The notes under the pieces are model-generated. The model saw only the letters and a program-made list of their open reading frames with translations, searched no databases and had not been told where the DNA came from. The position numbers and the translations under genes were made by a program. A stretch of 29,181 nt of DNA from positions 1-29,181 of the forward strand of contig JAEDOO010000006.1 of the NCBI GenBank assembly GCA_016301965.1, given 5' to 3'. This DNA is from Lachnospiraceae bacterium. Its GTDB lineage: Bacteria; Bacillota; Clostridia; Lachnospirales; Lachnospiraceae. Of the stretch, positions 1 to 8,125 are shown one piece after another; position 1 is the first letter of the stretch; every line of letters begins with the position of its first letter.

Positions 1-1683
1 TTATGCGAACAGCGGTTTCAAAGCCTCAGCCAGCTTGTCCTTCTGTGCTTTTGCCTCGGCCAGATCTTTTCCAAGTGTTGTGAAATATGTTTTGATCTTC
101 GGCTCAGTACCGGACGGACGAACCACTACAGTAGCTCCTCCTTCCAGAGTGTAGATCAGAACGTTTGCAGACGGAAGACCTGTCTCTTCCGGTTTGGTGT
201 AGTCTACAACTTTAACTACTTTGTATCCGGCAAACTCTGCGGGCGGATTGTCACGCAGCTGCTGCATGATTCCCGTCATCTTGTCCATACCGGTAAGTCC
301 CGGGAACTCATAGCTGTCTACCAGATTGAGGTAACGGCCATACTCGGCGTAGATTTCTTCCAGACGCTGTTTTAAGGAGCTGCCGATGCTTCTGTAGTAA
401 GCTGCCATCTCACAGATCAGCATAGAACCGATGATGGCATCTTTATCTCTTACATACGGACCAGCCAGGTAGCCATAGCTCTCTTCGAAACCAAAAATAA
501 ATCTGTCAACCTCACCTGCTGCTTCCAGATTGGCAATCTGATCACCGATCCACTTAAATCCGGTAAGTACGTTTCTCATCTCTACACCATAATGCTCTGC
601 TACTGCGTCAGCCAGCGGTGTGGATACGATAGATTTAACAGCTACTGCCTTCTCAGGCATGGTGCCTTTCTCAATACGGCCTGCGCAGATGTAGTCCAGA
701 AGAAGCACACCTACTTCATTACCGCTTACCAGCTCGTAGGAACCATCCGGACACTTCATGGCGATACCCACACGGTCGGCATCGGGATCGGTAGCCAGCA
801 TCAGATCGGCCCCTGTCTCCTTTGCAAGATTCAGTCCCAGCTCCAGAGCAGCAAAGATTTCCGGATTCGGATAGCTGCAGGTGGTGAAGTAACCGTTCGG
901 ATATTCCTGTTCCGGAACGATGGTTACATCGGTAATACCGATATCTTTCAGAACCTGTGTAACAGGAACGAGACCGGAACCGTTCAGCGGGCTGTAGACC
1001 AGTTTCAGGCCGGCACTCTTGCACAGACCCGGACGAACCTGACGGGATTCGATAGCGTCATACAGAGCACGTTTGCAGTCATCACCAACAAAACGGATCA
1101 GCCCCTTCTCTACGCCTTCTGCAAAGGACATATATTTTGCACCTGTCAGAACGTCTGTTTTCTGGATCTCAGCATATACGATAGCTGCCGCATCATCTGT
1201 CATCTGGCAGCCATCGGGACCATAGGCCTTGTAACCGTTATACTTGGCCGGATTGTGGGAGGCTGTAACCATAACACCTGCGTTACAATTATAGTAGCGT
1301 GTAGCAAAAGACAGTGCCGGAACCGGCATCAGTGCATCATAAATACGAACGTTAATGCCATTGGCAGCCAGTACACTGGCAGCGTTTTTGGCAAATACAT
1401 CACTCTTTAAACGGCTGTCGTAGCTGATAGCCACGGTCTGGGTACCACCCTGTGTCTTAACCCAGTTTGCCAGACCCTGTGTTGCCTGACGTACAACATA
1501 AATATTCATGCGGTTTGTACCTGCGCCCAGCACGCCGCGAAGTCCTGCTGTACCAAATTTCAGCGCAACAGCAAAACGGTCTTTGATTTCTTCATCATTT
1601 CCGGCAATTCTGGCAAGCTCCGGATTCAAGTCTGCATCTTCCAGATCGGCTTCCAGCCAGCGTTTGTAATCTTCCTGATACAT
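1..1683 (-). CDS. pgm: Phosphoglucomutase / phosphomannomutase (alpha-D-phosphohexomutase)
   Basis: Interconverts glucose-1-phosphate and glucose-6-phosphate (or the mannose phosphates) in the cytoplasm, linking glycolysis to glycogen and cell-envelope sugar synthesis. The 560-residue protein has all four family signatures: the phosphoserine loop TASHNP with Ser142, the metal loop DPDADRVG, the sugar-specificity loop GFEESYGYLAG and the C-terminal phosphate-binding RPSGTEPKIKTYF. The length fits the long Firmicutes PgcA-like type. The start is ATG at 1683, 9 nt after a GGAG box; an in-frame ATG 48 nt upstream has no ribosome site. The stop codon occupies the first three bases of the window, so the gene is complete. 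Whether glucose or mannose is preferred cannot be told from sequence. Confidence 0.95.
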   Translation of the reverse strand: MYQEDYKRWLEADLEDADLNPELARIAGNDEEIKDRFAVALKFGTAGLRGVLGAGTNRMNIYVVRQATQGLANWVKTQGGTQTVAISYDSRLKSDVFAKNAASVLAANGINVRIYDALMPVPALSFATRYYNCNAGVMVTASHNPAKYNGYKAYGPDGCQMTDDAAAIVYAEIQKTDVLTGAKYMSFAEGVEKGLIRFVGDDCKRALYDAIESRQVRPGLCKSAGLKLVYSPLNGSGLVPVTQVLKDIGITDVTIVPEQEYPNGYFTTCSYPNPEIFAALELGLNLAKETGADLMLATDPDADRVGIAMKCPDGSYELVSGNEVGVLLLDYICAGRIEKGTMPEKAVAVKSIVSTPLADAVAEHYGVEMRNVLTGFKWIGDQIANLEAAGEVDRFIFGFEESYGYLAGPYVRDKDAIIGSMLICEMAAYYRSIGSSLKQRLEEIYAEYGRYLNLVDSYEFPGLTGMDKMTGIMQQLRDNPPAEFAGYKVVKVVDYTKPEETGLPSANVLIYTLEGGATVVVRPSGTEPKIKTYFTTLGKDLAEAKAQKDKLAEALKPLFA

Positions 1684-1745
1684 GTTAACCACTCCAATCT
1701 TATTTTTCAGTCTTATTTTGTGCATTATCACAAAAATACAACTAT

Positions 1746-1774
1746 ACTATACCTGTTTTATTGTTCTCTGTCAA
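1746..1774 (-). promoter_or_regulatory. Sigma-A-type promoter of the phosphoglucomutase gene
   Basis: On the minus strand TTGACA (1769-1774) and TATAGT (1746-1751) are separated by 17 nt, about 60 nt upstream of the start codon. Confidence 0.8.
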
Positions 1775-1885
1775 CGAAAGTGGGGCGAAATTTTACCACA
1801 AATTATATCTCTCCAGCACCTTAACATATGCCCTGCCAAAACCCGTGAAAATCCTCTTTTTTCTGACACCAAACCCTACTCTTTG

Positions 1886-1894
1886 TGGTATACT
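1886..1894 (+). promoter_or_regulatory. Extended -10 element of the alarmone synthetase gene
   Basis: TGG directly precedes TATACT (1889-1894), giving an extended -10. No good -35 lies at 17 nt; CTGACA at 1863-1868 is 20 nt away. The start codon is 34 nt downstream. Confidence 0.6.
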
Positions 1895-1928
1895 GTTGTC
1901 AGCTTACCACAAAGGAGAATATGTATTT

Positions 1929-2687
1929 ATGGAATCTGTTGAGAATCAGCTGTCCCATCTGGACAATACCATGATCCGGGATAAACTGCTGTCCGATGAT
2001 ATTTTTGATCTGGTTTCTGCCAATATGCTGCCGTTAAAAACTCTGATGGCCTACTATCAGTGCGCGATCATGGAAGTGGAAACAAAATTCCGTGTACTCA
2101 ACGAAGAATTTTCTCTGCAGTATGACCGAAATCCTATTGAGTCCATCAAAACACGTTTAAAATCCATCGAGGGCATCTTAAAAAAACTTCGCCGAAAAAA
2201 TCTTCCGCTGACGCTTGCTTCTATTGAACAGGAGATCCGGGATGTGGCAGGGATTCGCGTGATCTGTTCTTTCAAAGAGGATATTTACATGCTGGCCAAC
2301 TGTCTGCTGGAGCAGGACGATATCACGCTGATTGAACGCAAGGACTATATAGAGCATCCCAAGGAAAGCGGCTACCGCAGTCTGCATCTGATCATTGAAG
2401 TACCTATTTTTTTGCAGAATGAAAAGCGACCCATGAAGGTGGAAGTACAGCTTAGAACTATTGCTATGGATTTCTGGGCAAGTCTGGAACATAAACTTCG
2501 CTATAAAAAGAATATTCCTGCAAAGCAGCTTGATGAGCTTTCCCATGAGCTGTTCAGCTGTGCTGAAAATATCGCATCCATTGATGAACGCATGAACAGT
2601 ATTCATATCCAGATGGAACAGACTATGGCTCAGCAGGAGTCTGACAATAAGCAGAAAAAGTGGCCGCTGCTTCCGGGACTTTCCTGA
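1929..2687 (+). CDS. Small alarmone synthetase, GTP pyrophosphokinase family (RelQ/YjbM-like)
   Basis: Transfers pyrophosphate from ATP to GDP or GTP to make (p)ppGpp, the stringent-response alarmone. The 252-residue protein is a lone RelA/SpoT synthetase domain without hydrolase, TGS or ACT domains. Visible motifs are the basic substrate-binding helix around 74-90 (KTRLKSIEGILKKLRR), DVAGIRVIC (105-113), HPKESGYRSLH (143-153), EVQLRT (172-177) and the family's DFWASLEHKLRYK (181-193). It is about 40 residues longer than Bacillus YjbM or YwaC; the extra lies at both ends and includes a polar tail. The start ATG at 1929 follows AAAGGAG (1911-1917) by 11 nt; the reading frame is open further upstream but lacks a ribosome site. 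Transcribed divergently from phosphoglucomutase. Confidence 0.9.
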   Translation: MESVENQLSHLDNTMIRDKLLSDDIFDLVSANMLPLKTLMAYYQCAIMEVETKFRVLNEEFSLQYDRNPIESIKTRLKSIEGILKKLRRKNLPLTLASIEQEIRDVAGIRVICSFKEDIYMLANCLLEQDDITLIERKDYIEHPKESGYRSLHLIIEVPIFLQNEKRPMKVEVQLRTIAMDFWASLEHKLRYKKNIPAKQLDELSHELFSCAENIASIDERMNSIHIQMEQTMAQQESDNKQKKWPLLPGLS

Positions 2688-2721
2688 AGATGTCTGGCAC
2701 ATCAGGTGATATGTAATTGAC

Positions 2722-2874
2722 GGGAGTTGTCCAAAAGAGGCAGCCTCCGGGTAAGCAGGAAAAATTCATGCTCCTACTGCGCTCGCTCCGAGCCTGTAGT
2801 CTCGGAGTCGTGCTCGCTAAAGGTGCGTGAATTTTTCCTGCTTACCCGGAGGCTGCCTCTTTTGGACAACTCCC
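2722..2874. repeat. Long hairpin element, copy 1 (constant-core, variable-arm family)
   Basis: Perfect 47-bp inverted arms (2722-2768 and 2828-2874) enclose a 59-nt centre. The centre contains a 41-nt core (2776-2816) that recurs unchanged at 11023-11063 and 14718-14758. The core forms its own small hairpin: CTCCGAG (2786-2792), an 8-nt loop, CTCGGAG (2801-2807). Just inside the arms TGCTCC (2769-2774) can pair imperfectly with GGTGCG (2822-2827). The arm sequence is unrelated to that of the other copies. The element fills the gap between two convergent genes and could act as a transcription barrier in both directions. It encodes no protein and I do not recognise a named repeat family. Confidence 0.9.
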
Positions 2875-2881
2875 TGGTTTA

Positions 2882-3139
2882 TTATGCGTCAAAGTCTACT
2901 TCAAAAGTCCCCTGTGGTGTCCGAATAGTCAAAATACCCAAATCAAAATCTCTGTCGAGTACGGTCAGATGGTATTCAAAGATCACATCGTCCTCGAATT
3001 TTGACAAGAGTACATAGGTGCCGTTTTCTTTTCCCTCGATCTGATCACAGATATCGTCATATACCGCACTTCCGGAAACAGCGCGTGGATAACCGGAATC
3101 CTTAATTTTTTTCTCGATCATTCTATACAATTCCTGCAT
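2882..3139 (-). CDS. Small hypothetical protein
   Basis: An 85-residue acidic cytoplasmic protein I do not recognise. It has a helical N-terminus (MQELYRMIEKKIKDSGYP) followed by alternating hydrophobic segments that look like beta strands and an acidic end (FEVDFDA). There is no signal peptide, membrane segment or cysteine cluster. The start is well supported: AAGGAG lies 6 nt upstream of the ATG at 3139. It begins 24 nt after the stop of the PucR-type regulator on the same strand, so the two are probably co-transcribed. Its stop codon is 7 nt from the right arm of the copy 1 hairpin. Confidence 0.7.
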   Translation of the reverse strand: MQELYRMIEKKIKDSGYPRAVSGSAVYDDICDQIEGKENGTYVLLSKFEDDVIFEYHLTVLDRDFDLGILTIRTPQGTFEVDFDA

Positions 3140-3163
3140 AACCTTCTCCTTTTCCTGATCATA

Positions 3164-4666
3164 CTATTCTATTTTCTGCTGAGACAGTGATGCCATGGAA
3201 AGCAGCAGATATTCTCTTTCATAACCATCATCCAGATTCAGACGGAACAGTTCTTCCATCTTCTGCAGTCGATATGCCAGCGTATTTTTGTGCACAAACA
3301 GTCTTCTTGCCGTTTCATTACGGTTCCTTTCGCACCACAAATAAGTATGCAGCATATGGTAGTATTCCGTACCATGTTCCCTGTCATAAGCAAGAACCTC
3401 CTGCGGTGCCTTATGCAGGGAAAACAGACAAAGGGCTCTGTCATAGGAAAAAGATGTCAGCATTCCCACAGCACAGTGATAAAAATATCGTTTTTTATAT
3501 TCTGCAGCCACCAGAGCCTGTCTGTACTGCAGATTCACATGTGAAAGCCCGGGATGATGATAGGAAATATGAACAGTATATCCGACTTTTTCCGCGCATT
3601 GAAACAATGTTTTCAGCCGTATGTCTGCATCTTCTTCGCTGATATTTCCAGTATCCAGATCCTTGACAGCCAGAAGTCCGACAATCACTTCCTCCTGTTT
3701 CAATTCCTGAGGATATGCCAGAGCAAATATCCCATCCAACGGCTGTCTGCAAAGGTATTCCAGACAATCCAGAGGATTATTGGTATTTTCCCGCATTTTA
3801 CAAAGCACCACCACCAGCATTTGATCCGTTACCTTCCATTGCCGCAGCTGCATAAGTAGTTGTCTGTGTTCCTGTGATGTATCCGCTGACTGTAATATCT
3901 CTCTGAACAGAGAATTTTCTACGGAAAAATGCGCATCCGCATCTGTATATAGTCCGTTATACTCCAGCACGTGCGCAAGAACAGCCAAAAGCGGCTGCTG
4001 ATACTGAGCTGTTTTTTGTTTCTGCAAAAGGATCATCTGCCCCAGAAGATGTCCCTGGCTGTCTGTCTGACTGAACATTAAAGCGCAGTGAAATTCTCCA
4101 GGCTGTGTATTCTGCAGTTCAAGAGGTTCTTCCCAGACCGTTTCAAAAGCCTCCGCAAAAGGCATTTCTGCTCTGGCCTCAGGCACTTCAAAGCGCCATC
4201 TTCCCCTCTCCCAGAAGCTTTTCCACGTTTCTTCCAGAATTTCTCTGTTAACTGAAGAACTGGCAGCTGTGATTTTAAGCCGTGTGTCCACGAAAATCAG
4301 CGTACCAAGAAGCTTTTCACTGACATCGATCAGAAACTGATGAGGATTTTTCCTGCGGACCACACTCATCAGAGCATCTTCCCAGTTCTGATAATAGACA
4401 AGGGCATCGCTGAGACAGTCAAATACTTCTTCCAGCGCTGCCGTTTTCAGACTGACCACATCCTGCCGATGAACCAACACCACTTCACTGGACACTGATC
4501 CGGGAAACAGATCGCTTATTTTCCCCACGTAGATGTAGTCCGGCTCTGGATCTCTGTCATTATTGAGATGACGGATTCCCATGATCGTAGCCATAGGCGA
4601 CCGGATCGTAGCTACAGGATTGTAGGCTTTTAACCACTGTACTACCATCGGCATACTCAGACGCAC
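3164..4666 (-). CDS. PucR/CdaR-family transcriptional regulator
   Basis: A 500-residue regulator with the family layout: an N-terminal PucR-like sensory region (about 1-120), a central GGDEF-like/CdaR region, and a C-terminal PucR helix-turn-helix (NRNETARRLFVHKNTLAYRLQKM near 455-480). Family members control purine, sugar-diacid or amino-acid catabolism; the ligand here cannot be read from sequence. The start is taken as GTG at 4666, 5 nt after AAGGAGG. Upstream in-frame ATGs would put coding sequence across the promoter. The gene is divergent from the URO-D-like gene with overlapping promoters, which suggests it controls that gene and itself. Confidence 0.85.
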   Translation of the reverse strand: MRLSMPMVVQWLKAYNPVATIRSPMATIMGIRHLNNDRDPEPDYIYVGKISDLFPGSVSSEVVLVHRQDVVSLKTAALEEVFDCLSDALVYYQNWEDALMSVVRRKNPHQFLIDVSEKLLGTLIFVDTRLKITAASSSVNREILEETWKSFWERGRWRFEVPEARAEMPFAEAFETVWEEPLELQNTQPGEFHCALMFSQTDSQGHLLGQMILLQKQKTAQYQQPLLAVLAHVLEYNGLYTDADAHFSVENSLFREILQSADTSQEHRQLLMQLRQWKVTDQMLVVVLCKMRENTNNPLDCLEYLCRQPLDGIFALAYPQELKQEEVIVGLLAVKDLDTGNISEEDADIRLKTLFQCAEKVGYTVHISYHHPGLSHVNLQYRQALVAAEYKKRYFYHCAVGMLTSFSYDRALCLFSLHKAPQEVLAYDREHGTEYYHMLHTYLWCERNRNETARRLFVHKNTLAYRLQKMEELFRLNLDDGYEREYLLLSMASLSQQKIE

Positions 4667-4757
4667 AGATCCCTCCTTTTCGGTCTTTAGACCGAATATC
4701 TGCAAAGTATTTTTTGATATTTTGTTTCTTGTGACATATACCTTTTTGTTTAAAAGG

Positions 4758-4786
4758 CTTATACTGTTAAAAAATGGTTCGTTCAA
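4758..4786 (-). promoter_or_regulatory. Promoter of the PucR-type regulator
   Basis: On the minus strand TTGAAC (4781-4786), 17 nt, TATAAG (4758-4763). Its -10 lies in one half of a 9-bp inverted repeat (TTATACTGT 4759-4767, ACAGTATAA 4797-4805). Confidence 0.6.
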
Positions 4787-4806
4787 AATACCAAATACAG
4801 TATAAC
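4778..4806 (+). promoter_or_regulatory. Possible promoter of the URO-D-like gene
   Basis: TATAAC (4801-4806) preceded at 17 nt by a weak -35, TTCGTT (4778-4783), which overlaps the -35 of the divergent regulator promoter. Its -10 lies in the other half of the 9-bp inverted repeat. The weak -35 suggests dependence on an activator. Confidence 0.45.
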
Positions 4807-4852
4807 CGATATTTGTGTTTTGCACAACCATATCTGTTAAGGAGGTTCTGAT

Positions 4853-5893
4853 ATGTTAACAGCAAAACAAAATATGATCGAATGTATGAAAGGTTCCAAA
4901 GGCAATCCGGATCGTTTCGTTAACCAGTATGAGGCGATTCAGCTGCTGTTCCACCCGTTTTTGTTTGCCAATCCTCTTCTGCAGGAAGGCATGGAAAATG
5001 TAGTGAATGCCTGGGGTGTAACCAACACCTTCCCGAAGGGTGTTCCCGGTTCTTTCCCGGTACATACGCCGGACAAGATCGTTGTCAAAGACATTGAACA
5101 TTGGAAAGACTACGTAAAAGCACCTTCCTTAAAGTTTCCGCAGGAAATGTGGGATCAGTGCAAAGCCATGTACGATGCCGTAGACGGCAACAAGGCTTTC
5201 AAAGCTGCCTTTGTAGCTCCGGGACTTTTCGAACAGACGCATCATCTGTGCGAGATGGTCAACGCACTGACCTATTATATTGACTACGAAGATGAAATGC
5301 ATGATCTGATCAAATATCTGACCGAATGGGAACTGGAATTGGCCGACGGTATCTGCAGCCACCTGCATCCGGATATGCTCTTCCATCACGATGATTGGGG
5401 CGGTTATGCTTCCCTGTTCATGGGAAAATCCATGTTTGAAGACTTCCTCCTGGAGCCTTATAAAGAGATTTATGGCTACTACAAGAGCCATGGTGTGGAC
5501 TATATTGTACATCATTCCGACAGCTATGCTGCTCCGCTGGTACCGGATATGATCGAGATGGGTATCGATGTATTCCAGGGATGTATGGAAACCAACAAAG
5601 TAGACGAGCTTATTGCCAAATACGGCGATCAGATTTCCTTCATGGGCTGTATTGAAAACGGCATCTGCGATATTCCTGACTGGACAGATGAAAGTGTTGC
5701 CGCCTACACCCGTCAGGTTTGCGATAAATACGGCATGAAGAGCTTTATCCCGTGTATCGCTCAGGGCGGACCTGGCTCCGTATATCCGGGCGTATATATG
5801 TCCATCACCAACACCATCGATAAAATCAACGAGGAAAGATTCGGTACTAAAGATCCGGACAGCATGCGTGCTCCGCTTCAGATCATGTTCTGA
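4853..5893 (+). CDS. Uroporphyrinogen decarboxylase (URO-D) superfamily protein, probable methyltransferase-like
   Basis: A 346-residue protein of the URO-D/MtaA/CmuA fold. Members either decarboxylate uroporphyrinogen or move methyl groups between corrinoid proteins, substrates and thiols. No haem genes are nearby and the N-terminal sequence is not that of HemE, so a corrinoid or C1 methyltransferase role is more likely; this is inference. Candidate metal or catalytic groups are HHDDWG (178-183), HHSD (220-223), Cys244 and Cys266. The classical zinc-binding HxC of MtaA-type enzymes is not evident. AAGGAGGT ends 6 nt before the ATG. No corrinoid protein or activase gene lies within the window. 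A rho-independent terminator follows, so it is probably monocistronic. Confidence 0.75.
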   Translation: MLTAKQNMIECMKGSKGNPDRFVNQYEAIQLLFHPFLFANPLLQEGMENVVNAWGVTNTFPKGVPGSFPVHTPDKIVVKDIEHWKDYVKAPSLKFPQEMWDQCKAMYDAVDGNKAFKAAFVAPGLFEQTHHLCEMVNALTYYIDYEDEMHDLIKYLTEWELELADGICSHLHPDMLFHHDDWGGYASLFMGKSMFEDFLLEPYKEIYGYYKSHGVDYIVHHSDSYAAPLVPDMIEMGIDVFQGCMETNKVDELIAKYGDQISFMGCIENGICDIPDWTDESVAAYTRQVCDKYGMKSFIPCIAQGGPGSVYPGVYMSITNTIDKINEERFGTKDPDSMRAPLQIMF

Positions 5894-5925
5894 CACGGCC
5901 AACCCTAAGCTAAATATTATTATAG

Positions 5926-5957
5926 AAAAATGCTCTGGTATATCCGGGGCATTTTTT
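5926..5957 (+). terminator. Rho-independent terminator after the URO-D-like gene
   Basis: A 9-bp stem, ATGCTCTGG (5930-5938) with CCGGGGCAT (5944-5952), a 5-nt loop and then six Ts. Confidence 0.85.
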
Positions 5958-5974
5958 CCTGCTTTTGGCAAGCC

Positions 5975-6003
5975 TTGACAATGCAGGTGAAATTGTATAC
6001 ATT
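5975..6003 (+). promoter_or_regulatory. Promoter of the thioredoxin gene
   Basis: TTGACA (5975-5980), 17 nt, TACATT (5998-6003), about 50 nt upstream of the start codon. Confidence 0.7.
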
Positions 6004-6053
6004 CTAAGAGAAACCATTGTTTTTACTCTTTTTTTTACAAAGGAGGTATTTAT

Positions 6054-6362
6054 ATGATAAGAGAAATCAAAAATAACGACATGACGGCAGTTGACCAGAG
6101 CAAACTGGCCGTAGTGGATTTTAACGCAACCTGGTGCGGTCCCTGCAAGATGCTGGCGCCTGTGCTTGCTGAACTTTCCGAAGAAATGACGGATGTTGAC
6201 TTTTTCGGTCTGGATGTGGATCAGAATCCAGTACCTTCTGTGACCTATGGGATTCACAGTGTGCCGACGCTGATTCTGTTTAAGGATGGGCTGGAGGTAG
6301 ATCGGTTGATCGGGTTTACGCCGAAGAATGAACTGGTGCGCTGGATCGAAGAAAATAAGTAG
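6054..6362 (+). CDS. trxA: Thioredoxin
   Basis: Cytoplasmic dithiol-disulfide carrier that reduces protein disulfides and supplies electrons to enzymes such as ribonucleotide reductase and peroxiredoxins. The 102-residue length is typical. The active site WCGPC is at 27-31 (Cys28, Cys31) within VDFNATWCGPCKML, and the cis-proline loop VPTLILFKDG is present. The ribosome site AAAGGAGG lies 7 nt before the ATG. It has its own promoter and a hairpin downstream. Thioredoxin reductase is not adjacent. Confidence 0.95.
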   Translation: MIREIKNNDMTAVDQSKLAVVDFNATWCGPCKMLAPVLAELSEEMTDVDFFGLDVDQNPVPSVTYGIHSVPTLILFKDGLEVDRLIGFTPKNELVRWIEENK

Positions 6363-6378
6363 TAAGGTAGGTTTTGAA

Positions 6379-6410
6379 GGGGTTGGCGGCGATGCATAGC
6401 CGCCAGCCCC
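6379..6410. terminator. GC-rich hairpin between convergent trxA and pyrD
   Basis: A 12-bp stem (6379-6390 with 6399-6410, one G-T pair) around an 8-nt loop. No clear T-run follows on either strand, so termination is inferred from strength and position. Confidence 0.5.
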
Positions 6411-6437
6411 ATTCACGTTATTGCGTGGATAAAAAAA

Positions 6438-7343
6438 TCAGTGGACCGCGCCGATGAGGTCGGTGAGTTTTTCTATGTTGTGTCGTTTCATGTAGGTCTC
6501 TATGCCTTCGGCGATCTCTACGGTGGCATAGGGATTGATGAAGTTGGCGGTACCTACGGATACGGCGGTGGCTCCGGCAAGGATAAATTCCAGGGCATCT
6601 TCAGCGGTGGCGATACCACCCATACCGATGATAGGGATATTTACACTCTGGGCCACCTGATAAACCATGCGGACAGCTACGGGTTTGACTGCCGGTCCGG
6701 ACATGCCGCCGGTTTTGTTGGCAAGGGCAAAGGTCTGGCGTTCTACGTCGATCTTCATGCCGGTCAGAGTATTGATCAGAGATACTGCATCAGCGCCTCC
6801 GGCTTCTGCTGCCCGGGCCATGACGGTAATATCCGTAACGTTCGGACTCAATTTCATGACTACAGGCTGAGCTGCCACTTTTTTGACCTCACGGGTGATG
6901 GCTTCTACGGCTTTAGGATCCTGTCCGAAGGTGATGCCGCCTTCTTTAACATTCGGGCAGGAAATATTGATTTCCAGAAGATCCACCGGTTCATTGGCCA
7001 GACGCTCTACCACCCGCAGATATTCTTCTGTGGAATGGCCGCAGACATTGACCATGATCTTTGTATCGTACTGTTTTAGAAAGGGAATATCTCTTTTGCA
7101 GAATACATCAATACCAGGATTCTGCAGACCGATGGCATTGAGCATGCCGCCGGTAGTCTCTGCCACTCGGGGAGTAGGATTTCCTGGCCACGGCACATCG
7201 GCCACACCTTTTGTAACTACACCTCCAAGGCGGGACAGATCCACAAATTCACTGTATTCCATACCGGATCCAAAGGTTCCGGAAGCGGTCATAACCGGAT
7301 TTTTCAGTTCCACTCCGGCAATATTTACTCTTGTATCGATCAC
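6438..7343 (-). CDS. pyrD: Dihydroorotate dehydrogenase B, catalytic subunit
   Basis: Oxidises dihydroorotate to orotate in pyrimidine synthesis, passing electrons through FMN to PyrK and then NAD+. At 301 residues it is a class 1B enzyme: the catalytic base is Cys129 in NISCPNVKEGG, the substrate-binding NAIGLQNPG is at 69-77, and FMN-phosphate loops GMGGI and SVGTA are near the C-terminus. The start is GTG at 7343, overlapping the pyrK stop as GTGA, which implies translational coupling of the two subunits. It is the last gene of the pyrC-pyrF-pyrK-pyrD operon. Confidence 0.95.
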   Translation of the reverse strand: MIDTRVNIAGVELKNPVMTASGTFGSGMEYSEFVDLSRLGGVVTKGVADVPWPGNPTPRVAETTGGMLNAIGLQNPGIDVFCKRDIPFLKQYDTKIMVNVCGHSTEEYLRVVERLANEPVDLLEINISCPNVKEGGITFGQDPKAVEAITREVKKVAAQPVVMKLSPNVTDITVMARAAEAGGADAVSLINTLTGMKIDVERQTFALANKTGGMSGPAVKPVAVRMVYQVAQSVNIPIIGMGGIATAEDALEFILAGATAVSVGTANFINPYATVEIAEGIETYMKRHNIEKLTDLIGAVH

Positions 7344-8110
7344 AGTTCCACCTCCGTACTTAAGAATACAGGACCATCTTTGCAGACGCGTTTGTTTTTC
7401 ACCTGAGAATGCTCGTCTACTTCAGTGGACTGGCATACGCATCCCAGGCAGGCACCTACGCCGCAGGCCATTCTCTCTTCCATAGACACATAACAGGGAA
7501 TATTTTTTTCAAGGCCATACGCTTTCAGTGCCCGAAGCATCGGTTTCGGGCCGCAGGCAAAGATCATATCCGCTTTCAGATTCTGTTCACGAATGGCATC
7601 CAGTACATTTCCTTTTGTACCGGCGCTGCCATCCTCTGTGGCAATCACCAGCTCGCCGGCTTTTTTCATCTCTTCCGTCAAAAACAACTCATCACGATAG
7701 CCCATGACCAGTACAGGCTCACCCGTTAACTGTTTGGCTGTCTCCAGCATGGGCGGCACGCCAATGCCTCCCCCTATGAGAAAAACTCTCTTGTTTTTAG
7801 CTTCTTCGATGGGGAAGCCATTGCCCAGAGGACCAAGGACCTCAACACTGTCTCCGGCTTTCAGCGCAGAAAACATCTCTGTACCTTTTCCCACCACGCG
7901 GTATACCAGACGCAGTGTTCCTTTTTGGGCATCAATTTCGCAGAGACTGATGGGCCGGGGAAGCAGATGGCCTCCATCATTACAGTATACAGATACAAAC
8001 TGTCCCGGTTTTGCCTGGGCTGCGATCTTATCTGTCTGCAGCCATAAACTGTAAATATCCTTTGCAATACAGTCCTGTGAGATGACCGTACATTTTTCCT
8101 TAACTTTCAT
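7340..8110 (-). CDS. pyrK: Dihydroorotate dehydrogenase B, electron-transfer subunit
   Basis: FAD and 2Fe-2S subunit that lets PyrD use NAD+. The 256-residue protein has the FAD-binding RPIS (52-55), a nucleotide-binding LIGGGIGVPP (111-120) and the C-terminal iron-sulfur ligands Cys216, Cys221, Cys224 and Cys243. The ATG at 8110 is preferred: TAAGGAG lies 11 nt upstream and overlaps the pyrF stop codon. A TTG 9 nt further upstream sits too close to that site. It overlaps pyrD by 4 nt. Confidence 0.93.
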   Translation of the reverse strand: MKVKEKCTVISQDCIAKDIYSLWLQTDKIAAQAKPGQFVSVYCNDGGHLLPRPISLCEIDAQKGTLRLVYRVVGKGTEMFSALKAGDSVEVLGPLGNGFPIEEAKNKRVFLIGGGIGVPPMLETAKQLTGEPVLVMGYRDELFLTEEMKKAGELVIATEDGSAGTKGNVLDAIREQNLKADMIFACGPKPMLRALKAYGLEKNIPCYVSMEERMACGVGACLGCVCQSTEVDEHSQVKNKRVCKDGPVFLSTEVEL

Positions 8111-8125
8111 CTGTGACAATGCTCC

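Noticed and set aside
1761..1928. Upstream extension of the alarmone synthetase
   Set aside because: Open frame only; it spans the -10 box and lacks a ribosome site, and the residues do not look like the family.
2776..2816. CRISPR repeat
   Set aside because: The 41-nt core is widely dispersed, not arrayed with spacers, and no cas genes are present.
2722..2874. Insertion sequence remnant or attC-like integron site
   Set aside because: There is no transposase fragment, no target duplication could be identified, and attC sites conserve their ends rather than the centre.
4667..4831. Fifty-five additional N-terminal residues for the PucR-type regulator
   Set aside because: The frame is open to an ATG at 4831, but there is no ribosome site there. 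The extra residues would cover both promoters, and the GTG at 4666 has AAGGAGG at good spacing.
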